Assembly: GCF_900445255.1 (NCBI RefSeq)
Contig: NZ_UAPU01000007.1
Location: 354,001-418,000, forward strand
Reading direction: 5' to 3'
DNA: 64,000 nt
Source of the DNA: Anaerobiospirillum thomasii
GTDB lineage: Bacteria > Pseudomonadota > Gammaproteobacteria > Enterobacterales > Succinivibrionaceae
A model generated the notes under the pieces. That model was not told where the DNA came from. It saw nothing but the letters and a program-made list of their open reading frames with translations, and did no database searches. This document shows positions 63,422-64,000 of this stretch, piece by piece. The position numbers and the translations under genes were made by a program. Numbering within the stretch: position 1 is the stretch's first letter; every line of letters starts with the position of its first letter.

Positions 63422-63811
63422 ATGAACACATTATTAGATCCAGACCATCACTATTATATCCTAGTCCCACTCTCAAATCAGTTCATTGAAAGACTTTATA
63501 GATATGATATATACAACAACTCTGGTCTTGACACATACTCATTTTTATCTATTACATTTTATGAAGATTTCTACTATGAGTTAGAATTAAAATTATTTCA
63601 CATTCTTAACATTAAATACCATCTTCACATAAATATGTATGAAGATGAAGTAATCGAACCAATACTTATACCTAAAGTAATTTCAATACTACATAATGCT
63701 ATAAACAACACAGCTCCAGAAGATGAATGTTTTTATAATTTTTGCACGAAATTTCTACATCTTTTAACATATGCCCAAGATAATAATTTACCTGTAGGAT
63801 TATATTTTTAA
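63422..63811 (+). CDS. Hypothetical acidic protein next to the CRISPR locus
   Basis: 129 aa, rich in Asp/Glu, Tyr, His and Leu (MNTLLDPDHHYYILVPLSNQ ... DNNLPVGLYF). No signal peptide, no membrane segment, no motif that I recognise. ATG with a strong AGGAGA site at 6 bases supports translation. Base composition is more AT-rich than the housekeeping genes, like the CRISPR locus. The short, acidic form is reminiscent of immunity proteins or small accessory proteins, but this is only an impression. Confidence 0.65.
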   Translation: MNTLLDPDHHYYILVPLSNQFIERLYRYDIYNNSGLDTYSFLSITFYEDFYYELELKLFHILNIKYHLHINMYEDEVIEPILIPKVISILHNAINNTAPEDECFYNFCTKFLHLLTYAQDNNLPVGLYF

Positions 63812-63865
63812 TGAATAATTATTAAAATATCATTTTTTTATTCAATGATATGTAATTTTATAACA

Positions 63866-64000
63866 AAGACTTTCGCTCATTGACATCAACTATGAAAATG
63901 GTCCTCTTGATTTTATTATATATCCCCATACCAGTCATACTTCAGAAATTAATACAGGAGCTTTTAGATTAAGCTTTCTGATGGATATAAACAATTCCGA
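63866..64000 (+). other. Open frame without a start, running off the window
   Basis: From about 63866 one frame stays open to the window end and reads like a protein (LIDINYENGPLDFIIYPHTS, TGAFRLSFLMDINNS), but it follows a TAA and has no usual start codon. It may be a gene fragment or start with ATT. Confidence 0.25.

Overview
The window looks like a chromosomal segment of a low-to-moderate GC, flagellated gammaproteobacterium. The housekeeping content (folD, fabV, dacB, alaA, rsmB/rsmF-type methyltransferase, deaD, fliEFGHIJ, rpiA-tyrS-ung, rmuC, ilvBH, ydiJ, bioAD, truB, an E. coli-like allose operon) has closest recognisable relatives in Gammaproteobacteria. An anaerobe of the Succinivibrionaceae type is a guess, not something the sequence proves.

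Layout. 1-1383: 3' part of an IS4-superfamily (IS1634-like) element abutting a minus-strand tRNA operon (Arg-TCT, His-GTG, Leu-TAG). 2001-26239: ordinary chromosome, including the flagellar block fliE-F-G-H-I-J (minus) and ung-tyrS-rpiA. 26341-27983: an intact IS256-family element with 8-bp target duplications that cut the last codons off a SUFU-domain gene. 28984-30420: degraded accessory stretch with a frameshifted unknown gene and a barstar-like gene. 30520-36361: ydiJ, a small methyltransferase gene, ilvB and ilvH. 36815-37084: plus-strand tRNA operon Gln-Gln-Met, followed by a 148-bp IS relic and a complete copy of the IS1634-like element seen at the left edge. 39629-41780: decayed toxin/antitoxin genes (two antidote-like genes, a fic gene with a 5-base frameshift) and relic IS ends. 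41891-43908: bioA-bioD. 44189-49786: complete allose operon alsB-A-C-E-K-rpiB without its usual regulator. 50241-53869: a four-gene IS21-like element. 54179-54736: a 221-bp block duplicated from 29544 next to a 3' fragment of hemH. 54741-55697: truB.

55867-63253 is the most interesting part: a type V-C CRISPR-Cas locus. It has an array of 14 repeats of 25 bp with mostly 18-bp spacers, cas1 with no cas2, and a Cas12c-type effector. The effector gene is split by an IS1634-like element (60749-62756) inserted between the RuvC-II region and the zinc-finger/RuvC-III region. A perfect 6-bp duplication (ATAAAG) flanks the IS, and removing the IS plus one copy rejoins one open frame of about 1166 codons with D840, E931 and D1147 as RuvC candidates. 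The system is therefore probably disabled for interference in this strain by a recent event, with cas1 and the array still intact. A hairpin between cas1 and cas12c whose loop shares 8 nt with the repeat is a candidate scoutRNA.
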